Shown piece after piece: positions 8,020 to 15,917 of a stretch of DNA of 23,061 nucleotides. Under the pieces are notes generated by a model that did no database searches, was not told the DNA's origin, and saw only the letters and a list, made by a program, of their open reading frames with translations. Every line of letters starts with the position of its first letter. The first letter of the stretch is position 1. The stretch is taken from positions 1 through 23,061 of the forward strand of contig JBJXFI010000111.1 in NCBI GenBank assembly GCA_046154695.1. Direction: 5' to 3'. This stretch comes from DALYLB01 sp046154695. Its GTDB lineage: Bacteria; Acidobacteriota; Blastocatellia; RBC074. The translations under genes were made by a program, and so were the position numbers.

Positions 8020-8810
8020 ACCGCCACCTGCGCCCTGATATGCGGGTGCGCCTGATAACCGAGCAGCTCGAAATCCTCGTATTTGAACTCGAAGAGGTCG
8101 CGAACCTCCGGATTCAGCTTCATCACCGGCAGCGGATAGGGCTCGCGGGCGAGCTGCTGCCGGGCCTGTTCCAGATGGTTCTGATACAGGTGCGCGTCTC
8201 CGAGCGTGTGGATCAATTCACCGGGCCGCAGGTCGCACACCTGCGCGATCATCATCGTCAGCAGCGCGTAGGAGGCGATGTTGAACGGCACGCCGAGAAA
8301 GATATCGGCCGAGCGTTGATACATCTGGCACGAGAGCCTGCCGTCCGCCACGTAAAATTGAAAAAATGCGTGGCACGGCTCCAGCGCCATTCGCTGCAGC
8401 TCCCCGACATTCCAGGCGCTGACGATCAGCCGCCGCGAATCGGGGGTCCGCCTGATCTTCTCGATCACCTCGCTGATCTGGTCGATCACCCGCCCATCCG
8501 CCGCCCGCCATGAGCGCCATTGGACGCCGTAGACCGGCCCCAACTCTCCCGCCGCGTCCGCCCATTCATTCCAGATCGTCACCCCGTGGTCGGTCAGATA
8601 TCGGATGTTCGACTCGCCGCGCAGAAACCAGAGCAGCTCGTGAATGATCGATTTCATATGCAGCCGCTTCGTCGTGACCAGCGGAAACCCCCGCCCCAGA
8701 TCGAACCGCATCTGATAGCCAAAAACCGACAGCGTTCCGACTCCCGTCCGATCGTCCTTCCGCGCGCCGTCCTCGAGCGCATGCCGCATTAAGTCGAGAT
8801 ATTGCTTCAT
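8016..8810 (-). CDS. thyA: Thymidylate synthase
   Basis: ThyA methylates dUMP to dTMP using 5,10-methylene-tetrahydrofolate and releases dihydrofolate, which the next gene's product recycles. The protein is 264 residues, the same length as the E. coli enzyme. The nucleophile falls at Cys146 in LEPCHAFFQFYV. Other hallmarks are DRTGVGT (20-26), the dUMP-contacting QRSADIFLGVPFNIASY (165-181) and the C-terminal AHPHIRAQVAV. I start at the ATG at 8810 (MKQYLDLM), which matches the family. The frame stays open upstream to 8909, but the extra 33 residues have no counterpart in ThyA. The Shine-Dalgarno sequence is weak (AAGGA about 14 nt upstream). ThyA and folA form a two-gene operon. This is the folate-dependent ThyA, not the flavin-dependent ThyX. 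Confidence 0.98.
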   Translation of the reverse strand: MKQYLDLMRHALEDGARKDDRTGVGTLSVFGYQMRFDLGRGFPLVTTKRLHMKSIIHELLWFLRGESNIRYLTDHGVTIWNEWADAAGELGPVYGVQWRSWRAADGRVIDQISEVIEKIRRTPDSRRLIVSAWNVGELQRMALEPCHAFFQFYVADGRLSCQMYQRSADIFLGVPFNIASYALLTMMIAQVCDLRPGELIHTLGDAHLYQNHLEQARQQLAREPYPLPVMKLNPEVRDLFEFKYEDFELLGYQAHPHIRAQVAV

Positions 8811-8923
8811 CGTCAGGTGAGATCCTTTCCATTCCAGGTCTTCTCGGAAAGCAGCCCGAAACATACCACAAGAGCCCTCAATTGCCCCGTCGATATGGGC
8901 CCATTTCACCGGGGCGTTCCCGG

Positions 8924-8952
8924 TTGACGGACTCTATTTCGTTGGGTAGAGT
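8924..8952 (+). promoter_or_regulatory. Candidate sigma70-type promoter for the glucan phosphorylase
   Basis: TTGACG (8924-8929) and TAGAGT (8947-8952) are separated by 17 bp on the + strand. Transcription from here would give a leader of about 125 nt before the ATG at 9087. It lies between the divergent thyA and phosphorylase genes. The call is by motif only. Confidence 0.35.
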
Positions 8953-9086
8953 GATTCATTCGCGCGGCCGCTCAGGCCAGAATTACGACGACTGTCGTGG
9001 ACAGAATGTGAACGGCTGCGACCTCCCAGCAAATACTCCCACGAGCCTTCACGGAATCTGAAGATAAAGCAGGAAAAAAACTGAAC

Positions 9087-11237
9087 ATGAGCATAAGCAC
9101 CGTTGGCCTTGAATTGCCGGCTCGGATCGAACGTCTGGTTGAGCTGGCCTACAATTTCTGGTGGAGTTGGCAGCCGGATTCGAGCTGGCTATTCCAGCAT
9201 TTGGATATGACCCTGTGGGAATTGACGTATCACAATCCGGTCAAATTTCTGCAGCGGATCACGCCGGCCAAGCTGGAGGCGGCCGCGGGAGACGCCACGT
9301 TCCTGCGCCATTATGATGCGACGATGATGGCGTTGGACAAATGCCTGTCGGCGAAGGGGACTTGGTTCATCGAGAAGTATCCGGAGCTGGCGGGCAATGC
9401 GATCGCCTATTTTTCGGCGGAGTTCGGCGTGCACGTCGCGCTTCCGATCTATTCGGGAGGGCTGGGGGTGCTGGCCGGCGACCATTGCAAGGAGGCGAGC
9501 GACATCGGGCTGCCGCTGGTCGGTATCGGATTTCTCTACCAGCAGGGGTATTTCAAACAGTTCATCACGGGGGAGGGGCGGCAGGAGGCCATCTATGAGC
9601 AACTCGAATACAACTCAACGCCGATGGAGCCGGTGATTTCGCGAGAACTGGAAGGCGGGCTGCTCGATCTGCATCTCGATGGCCACGTGATCTATGTGGC
9701 GGTCTGGCGGGTTCGGCTGGGATCGGTCTCCCTCTATCTGATGGACACGGACGTGGAGGAGAACGAGCCCTGGGATCGCGAATTGACGGCGAGATTGTAC
9801 GGCGGCGACCAGGACACGCGCATTCGCCAGGAGATGATTCTGGGAATCGGCGGGGTGCGAATGCTGGAGCGGCTGGGGATCCGGCCTTCCGTTTTCCATG
9901 CGAACGAGGGGCATGCGGCCTTTCTGCTGCTTGAGCGGATTCGCGGACTGGTGCATGAGGGAATGAGTTTTCAGGAAGCCTCCGACTTTGTGCGCGCGAC
10001 GACCGTGTTCACGACCCACACGCCGGTGCCCGCGGGACACGATGCCTTTCCCTTCCATCTGGTCGAAAAGCATTTCGACGGGTATTGGAACACGATGGGG
10101 ATCGACCGGGAGAAGTTTCTCTCGCTCGGAGGCCATCCTGAGGGCGGGGGCTATCACTTCAACATGACCGCGCTGGCGCTGCGCCTGGCCGGAAAATGCA
10201 ATGGGGTGAGCAAGCTGCACGGGCAGGTGTCGCGTTCGATGTGGCATTCGATGTGGCCGGATCGTGGGGAGGACGAGGTGCCGATCACGTCGGTGACGAA
10301 TGGCGTCCACGCGCCGAGTTGGGTCGCGTCCGAACTGGATCGGCTCTTTTCAAAGTATCTGGGGCGGGATTGGCGCGATCATCACGACGATCCGAAGCTT
10401 TGGGAGCGGGTGCACGACATCCCCGACATTGAATTGTGGAGCGTCCGCCAGCAGCTCAAGCACAAGCTGTTGAATTTCATGCGCGAGCGGGTGCGCCGGG
10501 AATGGATGCGGGATTCGGCGGGGCCGGAGCGGGTGTTGACCGGCGGGACGCTGCTCAATCCGGACGCGTTGACGATCGGCTTCGCGCGCCGCTTCGCCAC
10601 CTACAAGCGGGCCCTGCTGATCTTCCGCAGCCTCGAACGGCTCAAGGACATCTTCCACGACGAATGGCGCCCCGTGCAGATCGTCTTCGCCGGAAAGGCC
10701 CATCCGGCCGACGGACCCGGACGCGGCCTGATTCACGATGTTTATCAGATGGCGCGCGACCACCATCTGGGCGGGCGCATCGCCTTCGTCGAGAACTATG
10801 ACATTCACGTCGCGAAGCACCTGGTTCACGGATGCGACATCTGGCTCAACAACCCGCGCCTTCCCCTCGAAGCCAGCGGCACGAGCGGCCAGAAGGCCTC
10901 GCTCAATGGCGTCCCGCACCTGAGCATCCTCGACGGCTGGTGGTATGAGGGCTATCAGGGGACCAATGGCTGGGCGATCGACCCGGCCATTCCCGAAGGC
11001 GCCAGCGAAGAGGAACGCGACGCGGCCGATTCCGAGGCCCTTTACAACACCCTCTCGAATGAGGTCGTTCCCCTCTATTTCGATCTTGACAGCGATGGCG
11101 TCCCCCGCCGCTGGATTCGCGTCATCAAAGAGGCCATTCGCACCGCCGCGCCCGCCTTCAGCGCCCGCCGCATGGTCAAGGAGTACGCCGAACGGATGTA
11201 CGTCCCGGCAATGCTCGCGTCCAGGAATCAACGGTGA
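9087..11237 (+). CDS. glgP: Alpha-glucan (glycogen) phosphorylase, GT35 family
   Basis: This cytoplasmic enzyme removes glucose-1-phosphate from the non-reducing ends of alpha-1,4-glucans using phosphate and PLP. The 716-residue protein belongs to the shorter bacterial alpha-glucan phosphorylase branch that carries an N-terminal DUF3417-like segment (about 10-120, with AYNFWWSWQPD at 21-31). Other landmarks are PIYSGGLGVLAGDHCKEASD, VFHANEGHAAFLLLERI, TTHTPVPAGHDAF (near 310) and GTSGQKASLNGVPHLSILDG, in which Lys603 is the expected PLP Schiff-base residue. The ATG at 9087 follows an AGGAAAA site. It stands alone, with no glgA, glgB or glgC nearby, and ends at a strong terminator. Codon choice shifts along the gene: Arg CGG and Gly GGG dominate before about 10560, and CGC/GGC/GCC after. 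The symbol is by family; in vivo it may act on maltodextrin as well as glycogen. Confidence 0.94.
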   Translation: MSISTVGLELPARIERLVELAYNFWWSWQPDSSWLFQHLDMTLWELTYHNPVKFLQRITPAKLEAAAGDATFLRHYDATMMALDKCLSAKGTWFIEKYPELAGNAIAYFSAEFGVHVALPIYSGGLGVLAGDHCKEASDIGLPLVGIGFLYQQGYFKQFITGEGRQEAIYEQLEYNSTPMEPVISRELEGGLLDLHLDGHVIYVAVWRVRLGSVSLYLMDTDVEENEPWDRELTARLYGGDQDTRIRQEMILGIGGVRMLERLGIRPSVFHANEGHAAFLLLERIRGLVHEGMSFQEASDFVRATTVFTTHTPVPAGHDAFPFHLVEKHFDGYWNTMGIDREKFLSLGGHPEGGGYHFNMTALALRLAGKCNGVSKLHGQVSRSMWHSMWPDRGEDEVPITSVTNGVHAPSWVASELDRLFSKYLGRDWRDHHDDPKLWERVHDIPDIELWSVRQQLKHKLLNFMRERVRREWMRDSAGPERVLTGGTLLNPDALTIGFARRFATYKRALLIFRSLERLKDIFHDEWRPVQIVFAGKAHPADGPGRGLIHDVYQMARDHHLGGRIAFVENYDIHVAKHLVHGCDIWLNNPRLPLEASGTSGQKASLNGVPHLSILDGWWYEGYQGTNGWAIDPAIPEGASEEERDAADSEALYNTLSNEVVPLYFDLDSDGVPRRWIRVIKEAIRTAAPAFSARRMVKEYAERMYVPAMLASRNQR

Positions 11238-11247
11238 TCCGAAAGGG

Positions 11248-11296
11248 GAAAGCAAAAGGGCGGAAGGGTTTCAAACCCTTCCGCCCTTTTGCTTTC
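11248..11296. terminator. Bidirectional terminator between convergent genes
   Basis: A 24-bp perfect inverted repeat (11248-11271 with 11273-11296) begins 10 nt after the glgP stop. Its arms start GAAAGCAAAAGGG and end CCCTTTTGCTTTC, so each strand shows an A-rich foot and a T-rich exit. It can therefore serve glgP on + and the small secreted protein, ending at 11322, on -. The strict centre leaves 1 nt, so the innermost base pairs must open to form a loop. Confidence 0.85.
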
Positions 11297-11321
11297 TGAA
11301 TGACAACCGACGCGCTTACAT

Positions 11322-11693
11322 TTACGGCGCTTCGGTGATGCTCTCGACGACCATTTTTCCTTCCGTGACCTTGCCGGTCACTGTGAAATTGGCGCCCTTG
11401 TCCTTGGTGCTCTTTTCCAGAGCCGCCTTGGCCATCGCGTTGCCTTTTTCATCGAATTCGGTGTACTTGCCATCAGCAAAAACGCCGAATCCGCTCTTCG
11501 CGCAACCGTCCGTCAGCGAGCAGTTCTTGGTGTGAGCCGCAGATGCTTCCTGCGGATTGTCTTTCTTCGCCACGCGAGCCGAACACGCCTTGTCGACGAT
11601 GTTCCCGGTCAACGTGACCTGCTTTCCGTCCGCCAAGCCGACCACGCTGAACACAATCAACGCGGAGAGCGAGTACATCAGCCTTTTCAGCAT
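11322..11693 (-). CDS. Small secreted cysteine-containing protein of unknown function
   Basis: This 123-residue product starts MLKRLMYSLSALIVFSVVGLADG, a clear Sec signal peptide, so the mature protein of about 100 residues is probably periplasmic. Three cysteines remain in the mature part: Cys37 in VDKACSA, Cys58 in TKNCSL and Cys64 in DGCAKSG. The beta-rich pattern (QVTLTGNIVD, GVFADGKYTEFD, NFTVTGKVTEGKMVVESI) suggests a small OB-fold-like barrel. Similar proteins occur in acidobacterial genomes, but I cannot name the family securely. The ATG at 11693 has AGGA 9 nt upstream. The frame continues upstream to 11810, but those 39 residues would bury the signal peptide. Cys-x20-Cys-x5-Cys could bind metal or form a disulfide; this is inference. 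Confidence 0.75.
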   Translation of the reverse strand: MLKRLMYSLSALIVFSVVGLADGKQVTLTGNIVDKACSARVAKKDNPQEASAAHTKNCSLTDGCAKSGFGVFADGKYTEFDEKGNAMAKAALEKSTKDKGANFTVTGKVTEGKMVVESITEAP

Positions 11694-11841
11694 TCTTTCT
11701 CGTCCTTTCGTTTGCCGCCCTTGGTACTGGTTTTGAAGGTGATCACCCAATCCGCGACAGATTCCTGTCGAATTCGCAATCATTCTTTCAAAACTGAGAG
11801 ACAAATTCAAATCCGAAAAGGGCTCACGGGATTAGGCGATC

Positions 11842-12108
11842 TTATAATGCCCGGGGACTGCGATATTGCTCGTAGCGGCGCGTCGGCTCGTACTTGTTGG
11901 TTGAAAACATCGGATCTTTCTTGGGCGGACCTTCGAGACGGATAATTTCGATGGCCTCCTGGTAGACTCGTTCCAGATTTTCGGGCTGAAAACCATTCAA
12001 TCGGCAGGCGCGGATATGAGCACGGACGATTTGTTCGACAGCGTCGCGTCCCGTCTCATCCAGTTCTTGAAGCGAACGAAGGGCATGGGCAGATAATTTC
12101 ATAGCCAA
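11842..12108 (-). CDS. Small hypothetical protein, 86-88 aa
   Basis: I do not recognise a family. The first two thirds look helical (KLSAHALRSLQELDETGRDAVEQIVRAHI, then NLERVYQEAIEIIRLEG). The C-terminal part is Pro/Tyr/Arg-rich (KYEPTRRYEQYRSPRAL). No signal peptide or membrane segment is seen, so it is probably cytoplasmic. Two starts are possible: a TTG at 12108 with AAGGA 7 nt upstream, or the ATG at 12102 with the same site 13 nt away. Spacing favours TTG and base identity favours ATG; the difference is two residues. A promoter candidate lies about 65 nt upstream. The downstream secreted-protein gene is on the same strand after about 150 bp, so it may be separate. Confidence 0.6.
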   Translation of the reverse strand: MAMKLSAHALRSLQELDETGRDAVEQIVRAHIRACRLNGFQPENLERVYQEAIEIIRLEGPPKKDPMFSTNKYEPTRRYEQYRSPRAL

Positions 12109-12174
12109 GTACCAGTCCTTTCAGTCAGATCTTCCGATCAATTTTTAATGATTTTTTAGGTTGGAACGGGGCGA

Positions 12175-12202
12175 AGTGTAGCACAGATTTCACGACTGTC
12201 CA
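12175..12202 (-). promoter_or_regulatory. Candidate promoter of the small hypothetical gene
   Basis: Read on the - strand, TGGACA (12202-12197) and TACACT (12180-12175) are 16 bp apart. They sit about 65-70 nt upstream of the start codon, with an AT-rich leader between. Motif match only. Confidence 0.4.
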
Positions 12203-12364
12203 GTAAATTTTTCACGGTGGGTCGGGATGGACACGATTTTAATTGAAGTGTTCATTAGGGAAGGAAGGATTAGGATGGGGACGGGGGGGAAGAGCCGGCC
12301 GGGGGAGGAGGAATTTCAGGGCGTGATAGAATACGGGTCTTTGTAGGGGGGAGGGGCACTAACG

Positions 12365-13225
12365 ATGAGAATAGCGGCGTCGACATATCTGAATTCCGCG
12401 CCTCTGGTCGATCGATTTTCGCGAGGAGGTTTTGGGGATCGGTACAGGTTTATCGGGAACGAGGCGCCCGCGCGGTGCGCGGAGATGCTCGCGGAAGGAG
12501 CATGCGAGATCGCGCTGATTCCGGTCATCGAGTATCAGCGGATCGCCGGGGTGCGAATAGTGCCGGATGTGGCGGTGGCGTCGAAGGGGCGGGTTCGCAG
12601 CGTATTGATTGCGACGCGGCGGCCCCTGGAGGAGGTGCGGAGATTGACGCTCGACGCGTCTTCGCGAACCTCGCAGGGGCTGGTCCGGATTCTGTTTCAG
12701 GAGCGGTATGGATTTTTGCCGGAGCTGATCGAGCGGACGCCGGATGCGGCGAGGGGGTGTGAAAACATGCTGGAATCGAGCGATGCGGCGCTGGTGATCG
12801 GCGATCCGGCAATGCGGCTGGAGGCTTCGGCGAGTCGTCTGGGAGTGCGGATTCATGATCTGGCGGAGGAGTGGCGGGGGATGACGGGGCTGCCTTTCGT
12901 CTTTGCGGTCTGGGCGGTGCGGGAGGCGGTTTGGGAAATGTCCCATTCGGTGGCGGCGGATTTCCTGGAGGCGAAAGCGGAGGGCGTGGGGCAAATCGAG
13001 CGGATCGCCGCGCAATATGCCGCGGAGCTGGGGCTGCCGGAGGCCGATCTGCTGACCTATCTGCGAGAGAACGTCAATTACGATCTGGATGGGGAAAATA
13101 TCGCCGGTTTGCGGCGCTATTTTGAGCTTGCCCGGAAATGGGAGTTGATTTCGGAGAACCGGGAATTGTCGTTTCTGGGGGAAGACGAGCTGCGCGACGT
13201 GGCGCGGAGCGGGGTTCAAAAATGA
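12365..13225 (+). CDS. mqnA: Chorismate dehydratase, menaquinone (futalosine) pathway
   Basis: MqnA dehydrates chorismate to 3-enolpyruvyl-benzoate, the entry step of the futalosine route to menaquinone. The 286-residue length is normal. It shows the MqnA/periplasmic-binding-like fold with the N-terminal IAASTYLNSAPL, the early GACEIALIPVIEYQRI, and the second lobe ALVIGDPAMRLEA followed by WRGMTGLPFVFAVWAVR. It has no signal peptide, as expected for a cytoplasmic enzyme using a solute-binding fold. The ATG at 12365 follows a GGGAGGGG stretch. The gene overlaps cofD by ATGA, so the two are probably translationally coupled. Other mqn genes are not in the window, which is common because the pathway is scattered. 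MqnD shares the fold, but the sequence signature is that of MqnA. Confidence 0.92.
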   Translation: MRIAASTYLNSAPLVDRFSRGGFGDRYRFIGNEAPARCAEMLAEGACEIALIPVIEYQRIAGVRIVPDVAVASKGRVRSVLIATRRPLEEVRRLTLDASSRTSQGLVRILFQERYGFLPELIERTPDAARGCENMLESSDAALVIGDPAMRLEASASRLGVRIHDLAEEWRGMTGLPFVFAVWAVREAVWEMSHSVAADFLEAKAEGVGQIERIAAQYAAELGLPEADLLTYLRENVNYDLDGENIAGLRRYFELARKWELISENRELSFLGEDELRDVARSGVQK

Positions 13226-14178
13226 GGATCACGGCGATCGCGGGAGGCGTCGGGGCGTCGAAATTTCTTGAAGGACTCTGCCGCGTTGCGGCGCCCGAGA
13301 AGGTCACGATCATCGTCAACACGGGCGATGATGTGGAGATGTTCGGGCTGTATATCGCGCCGGATCTGGATATCGTCACCTACACGCTGGCCGGAATCGT
13401 CAATCCCGCGACGGGCTGGGGCATCGCGGACGACACGTTCCATTGCCTGGAGCGGTTGTTGCGGTACACGGGGGAGGAGCGATGGTTCAACCTCGGGGAT
13501 CGGGATCTGGCGACCCACCTCTTTCGCACGGCGCGGATGCGCGCGGGAGGCCGGCTGTCGGAGGCCGCCGATCTGTTGAGGACGAGGCTCGGCGTGAAGT
13601 CGCGCATTCTGCCGATGACGGACACGCACGTTCCGACGACGATCGTGACGGAGGATGGCGAGATGCACTTTCAGGAGTATCTTGTCCGGCGCCGCGCGCA
13701 GCCCCGTGTGCGGGGGATCCGGTTCGAGAACATGGATGCGGCTGGCCCCGCGCCCGGGGTTCGCGAGGCGATTCTGGAAGCCGACGCGATCATCGTCTGT
13801 CCGAGCAATCCGTTGATCAGCATCGGGCCGGTGCTGGCGGTGCCGGGAGTGCGGGATCTGCTCCGGGAGACCCCGGCGGGGATTGCGGCCATCAGCCCGA
13901 TCGTCGGCGGGGCCTCGCTCAAGGGGCCCACCGACAAGATGATGGCGGAGCTCGGCATGGAGGTCTCCGCCGCGCAGGTCGCCCGGCTTTATGCCGACTT
14001 TCTGGACGTTTATGTGCTCGATTCGAAAGACGCGGACGCCGGGCCCGAGATTGAGGCACTGGGGCCGCGGGTGGTGGCCACGAACACGGTGATGAGCGGG
14101 CGGGAGGAGAAGGCGGCGCTGGCGCGCGCCACGCTCGCGGCCTTCGACGGCCTTGCTGGCGGGGGGGCTCCGGAATGA
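13222..14178 (+). CDS. cofD: 2-phospho-L-lactate transferase (coenzyme F420 biosynthesis)
   Basis: CofD (FbiA in actinobacteria) transfers a phospho-lactyl or phosphoenolpyruvyl group from its guanylylated donor to the deazaflavin FO, forming the core of F420. The 318 residues show the family's glycine-rich start MRITAIAGGVGASKFLEGL, then NTGDDVEMFGLYIAPDLD (33-50), TYTLAGIVN and the highly characteristic WFNLGDRDLATHLFRT (88-103). SNPLISIGPVLAVPGVRDLL and IVGGASLKGPTDKMM follow. This separates it from the YvcK-type relatives. The ATG at 13222 overlaps the mqnA stop; an upstream extension to 13138 lies inside mqnA and lacks the fold. No cofC, cofE, cofG or cofH is in the window. The stop at 14178 is only 7 bp from a convergent gene, with no visible terminator. 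Confidence 0.95.
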   Translation: MRITAIAGGVGASKFLEGLCRVAAPEKVTIIVNTGDDVEMFGLYIAPDLDIVTYTLAGIVNPATGWGIADDTFHCLERLLRYTGEERWFNLGDRDLATHLFRTARMRAGGRLSEAADLLRTRLGVKSRILPMTDTHVPTTIVTEDGEMHFQEYLVRRRAQPRVRGIRFENMDAAGPAPGVREAILEADAIIVCPSNPLISIGPVLAVPGVRDLLRETPAGIAAISPIVGGASLKGPTDKMMAELGMEVSAAQVARLYADFLDVYVLDSKDADAGPEIEALGPRVVATNTVMSGREEKAALARATLAAFDGLAGGGAPE

Positions 14179-14185
14179 ATTCCGG

Positions 14186-14767
14186 TCAATCGATCTTTTT
14201 TCTCATGCCGAGGGCGAGTGGTTCGTAGCCGATGTCCTTCCAGAACTTCATGGCGATTTCGTTGGAGGTCAGGACATGGAGTTCGCAGGAATCGATCCGC
14301 TGCAGGCGCAGCCATTCCTCGGCCGCCGAAACGAGCAATCGGCCGATATTCGAGCGGCGCAATTCCGGGCGGACGAAGACGCCGGCGATATACCCGCCGG
14401 TCGCCTCGACATTGGGGCGCGGCCGCCGCAGGGCGATGTTGACGGCTCGCTGCCCGGCGCGTTCGAGCAGATCGAGCAGCCAGCGGCTCGTTCCCAACTC
14501 GTTCCGATTCAATCGCCGTCCGTGGACCTGGACTTTCAGGTACCCGTTGATCTCGCCGTACTTTTCCGCGACAAAGAAGAGCGTGTTGGGCCGCATCATT
14601 TGTTTGATCAGTTCGCTCTGGTTGGCGGCCCATGGCGTCAGAACGCCCATCATTTCATTGAGTTCATGCTCGTAATCGAGCAGTTCCCGGGCGAGCCGCG
14701 CGATGGCGGGGGCGTCTGTGATCGTGGCGGGGCGGACGGTTTGCAAACTATGGTTCTTGTTCTCCAT
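14186..14767 (-). CDS. GNAT-family N-acetyltransferase
   Basis: A probable cytoplasmic acetyl-CoA-dependent N-acetyltransferase of 193 residues; the substrate is unknown. The fold order is visible: VRPATITDAPAIARLAREL at the N-terminus, LFFVAEKYGEINGYLKVQV in the core, then IAGVFVRPELRRSNIGRLL (motif A; the acetyl-CoA pyrophosphate loop is RRSNIG at 137-142). The end is LHVLTSNEIAMKFWKDIGYEP, typical of motif B. I choose the ATG at 14767 (MENKNHSL) because the domain begins directly after it. The frame runs on to 14896, but that would cross the divergent promoter and enter the neighbouring gene. No strong Shine-Dalgarno site is seen. It converges on cofD with 7 bp between stops. Confidence 0.85.
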   Translation of the reverse strand: MENKNHSLQTVRPATITDAPAIARLARELLDYEHELNEMMGVLTPWAANQSELIKQMMRPNTLFFVAEKYGEINGYLKVQVHGRRLNRNELGTSRWLLDLLERAGQRAVNIALRRPRPNVEATGGYIAGVFVRPELRRSNIGRLLVSAAEEWLRLQRIDSCELHVLTSNEIAMKFWKDIGYEPLALGMRKKID

Positions 14768-14801
14768 GGCGTTCTCGACGGGAGGGCAACCGGAGCCCTG
14801 C

Positions 14802-14831
14802 TTGACCGTCCCGGAAAGCATACGTGATAAT
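14802..14831 (+). promoter_or_regulatory. Candidate sigma70-type promoter of the TonB-domain gene
   Basis: TTGACC (14802-14807) and GATAAT (14826-14831) are 18 bp apart on the + strand, about 46 nt before the ATG at 14877. The position within the 109-bp divergent spacer and the good hexamers support the call. Confidence 0.5.
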
Positions 14832-14876
14832 CGCGCAGGTTTTAAGTCTCTTTTTCCCTCGCTGGCAAAGAGTGGG

Positions 14877-15824
14877 ATGTCCAGAACAGGAATCATTTAC
14901 ATCGCGGCCGTTTTTCTGGGGTTGACGGCTGGTCTCGCCGCCCAGCCGCCGCGCGCCCGATTCGGGCCCATGGTCACAGCCTATCTGACCGGGTTGCGGG
15001 AAGAGCTGAATGAGCTGGAGTATCAGATTCGCCGGGGAGAGATCGCGCGGGCCGATTATGACCGGGCACGGCGGCGGCTGCTCTTGCTCCGGCGGCATGT
15101 CGAGTCGGCGGCGGCCGGCGGCGGCGAGGATGTTGTTCCGGAGTTGCTGGTTCTGGCGGAGGATGAGTTCAAAAACCTGGGGCTCGCCCAGGAACAGAAC
15201 CCGCTTCAATTGGCAGTCGGGGAGACGGTCGAATCCCGTTGGCGTCTGGTCGCGATCGAGCCGGCCGGGGCGCCGGGAACCGCGAAGCCGGGGATCCGAT
15301 TCTACGTTTTCGAGCGGGTCGCGTCGCGAGAAGCCGACGAGGTGCGGGAGCGGAGACTGGATCGCCTTCGCAACCTCGAAGCGATCGAGACCGTCATCGT
15401 TCAGGAACCCGTCGTGAAGCCGCGCGAGCCGCTGCCCGCGGCGGACCGTCCCGCGCCCGCGGAGGTTGCCACGGCGACTTCGCCGCCGCCGGCGCCCCCT
15501 TCGCGGTTGCAGCTTCCGCGCATTCTGCACATCTACCTTCCCGAATACACCGCAAAAGCGCGCGAGAAGGCGATTGAAGGCGAGTTGATCGTCCGCGCCC
15601 GGTTTCAGCGGGACGGAAAGATCAAGGATCTCAAGGTGGCCAGGAGCCTGGGCTTCGGCCTCGATCAGCGCGCGACGGATGCCGCCCGGCGAATCGGTTT
15701 CCTGCCGGCCAGCCTGGATGGCAGGCCGGTCGATGCGCGCGCCGAGATCGTCTTCGACTTCAGGCTCGCAAAGGTGTCGGTCTCGATCCGCTCGTCGCCG
15801 TCGGATGTGACGGCAAAACCTTGA
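14877..15824 (+). CDS. Exported protein with TonB C-terminal domain
   Basis: This 315-residue protein has a hydrophobic N-terminus (IIYIAAVFLGLTAGLAAQ) that reads as a signal peptide or signal anchor. A helical Arg/Glu-rich region follows (about 40-85, LREELNELEYQIRRGEIARA). A less defined central part comes next, then a Pro/Ala-rich linker (about 185-215, with SPPPAPPS) and a C-terminal TonB-type domain (about 220-305: KAREKAIEGELIVRARFQ, GKIKDLKVARSLGFGLDQRA, DAARRIGFLPASLDGRPVDA). That domain normally contacts the TonB box of outer-membrane receptors. If the N-terminus is cleaved after AAQ, the protein would not be membrane-anchored like classical TonB; many acidobacterial paralogues are like this and their role is unproved. 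No exbB or exbD is adjacent. The start at 14877 is chosen for the signal sequence. The frame is open upstream to 14703, across the divergent gene. Confidence 0.8.
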   Translation: MSRTGIIYIAAVFLGLTAGLAAQPPRARFGPMVTAYLTGLREELNELEYQIRRGEIARADYDRARRRLLLLRRHVESAAAGGGEDVVPELLVLAEDEFKNLGLAQEQNPLQLAVGETVESRWRLVAIEPAGAPGTAKPGIRFYVFERVASREADEVRERRLDRLRNLEAIETVIVQEPVVKPREPLPAADRPAPAEVATATSPPPAPPSRLQLPRILHIYLPEYTAKAREKAIEGELIVRARFQRDGKIKDLKVARSLGFGLDQRATDAARRIGFLPASLDGRPVDARAEIVFDFRLAKVSVSIRSSPSDVTAKP

Positions 15825-15827
15825 AGA

Positions 15828-15908
15828 GTTGATAGTTGATGGTTGATAGTGAAGGAGACGCACTGTTCCATTCACTGTCAACTGTCAACTGTCAACTGTC
15901 AACTATCA
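15828..15908. repeat. Mirrored heptamer array A
   Basis: The left arm is three 7-mers (GTTGATA, GTTGATG, GTTGATA; 15828-15848). After a 25-nt spacer, the right arm is five 7-mers (four ACTGTCA at 15874-15901 and one ACTATCA at 15902-15908). The arms are reverse complements apart from a recurring T/C change, which reads as U-G wobbles in + strand RNA. It fills the gap between the TonB-domain stop (15824) and the phosphoesterase start (15918), leaving no clear Shine-Dalgarno sequence before that ATG. Confidence 0.9.
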
Positions 15909-15917
15909 ATTACTGAT

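Noticed and set aside
12359..13219. 286-codon - strand frame opposite mqnA
   Set aside because: Mirror frame of a GC-rich gene; mqnA on + has full family signatures.
15874..15908. Possible CRISPR or direct-repeat array
   Set aside because: Units are 7 bp with no spacers between them, no cas genes are present, and the array is mirrored by an inverted partner.
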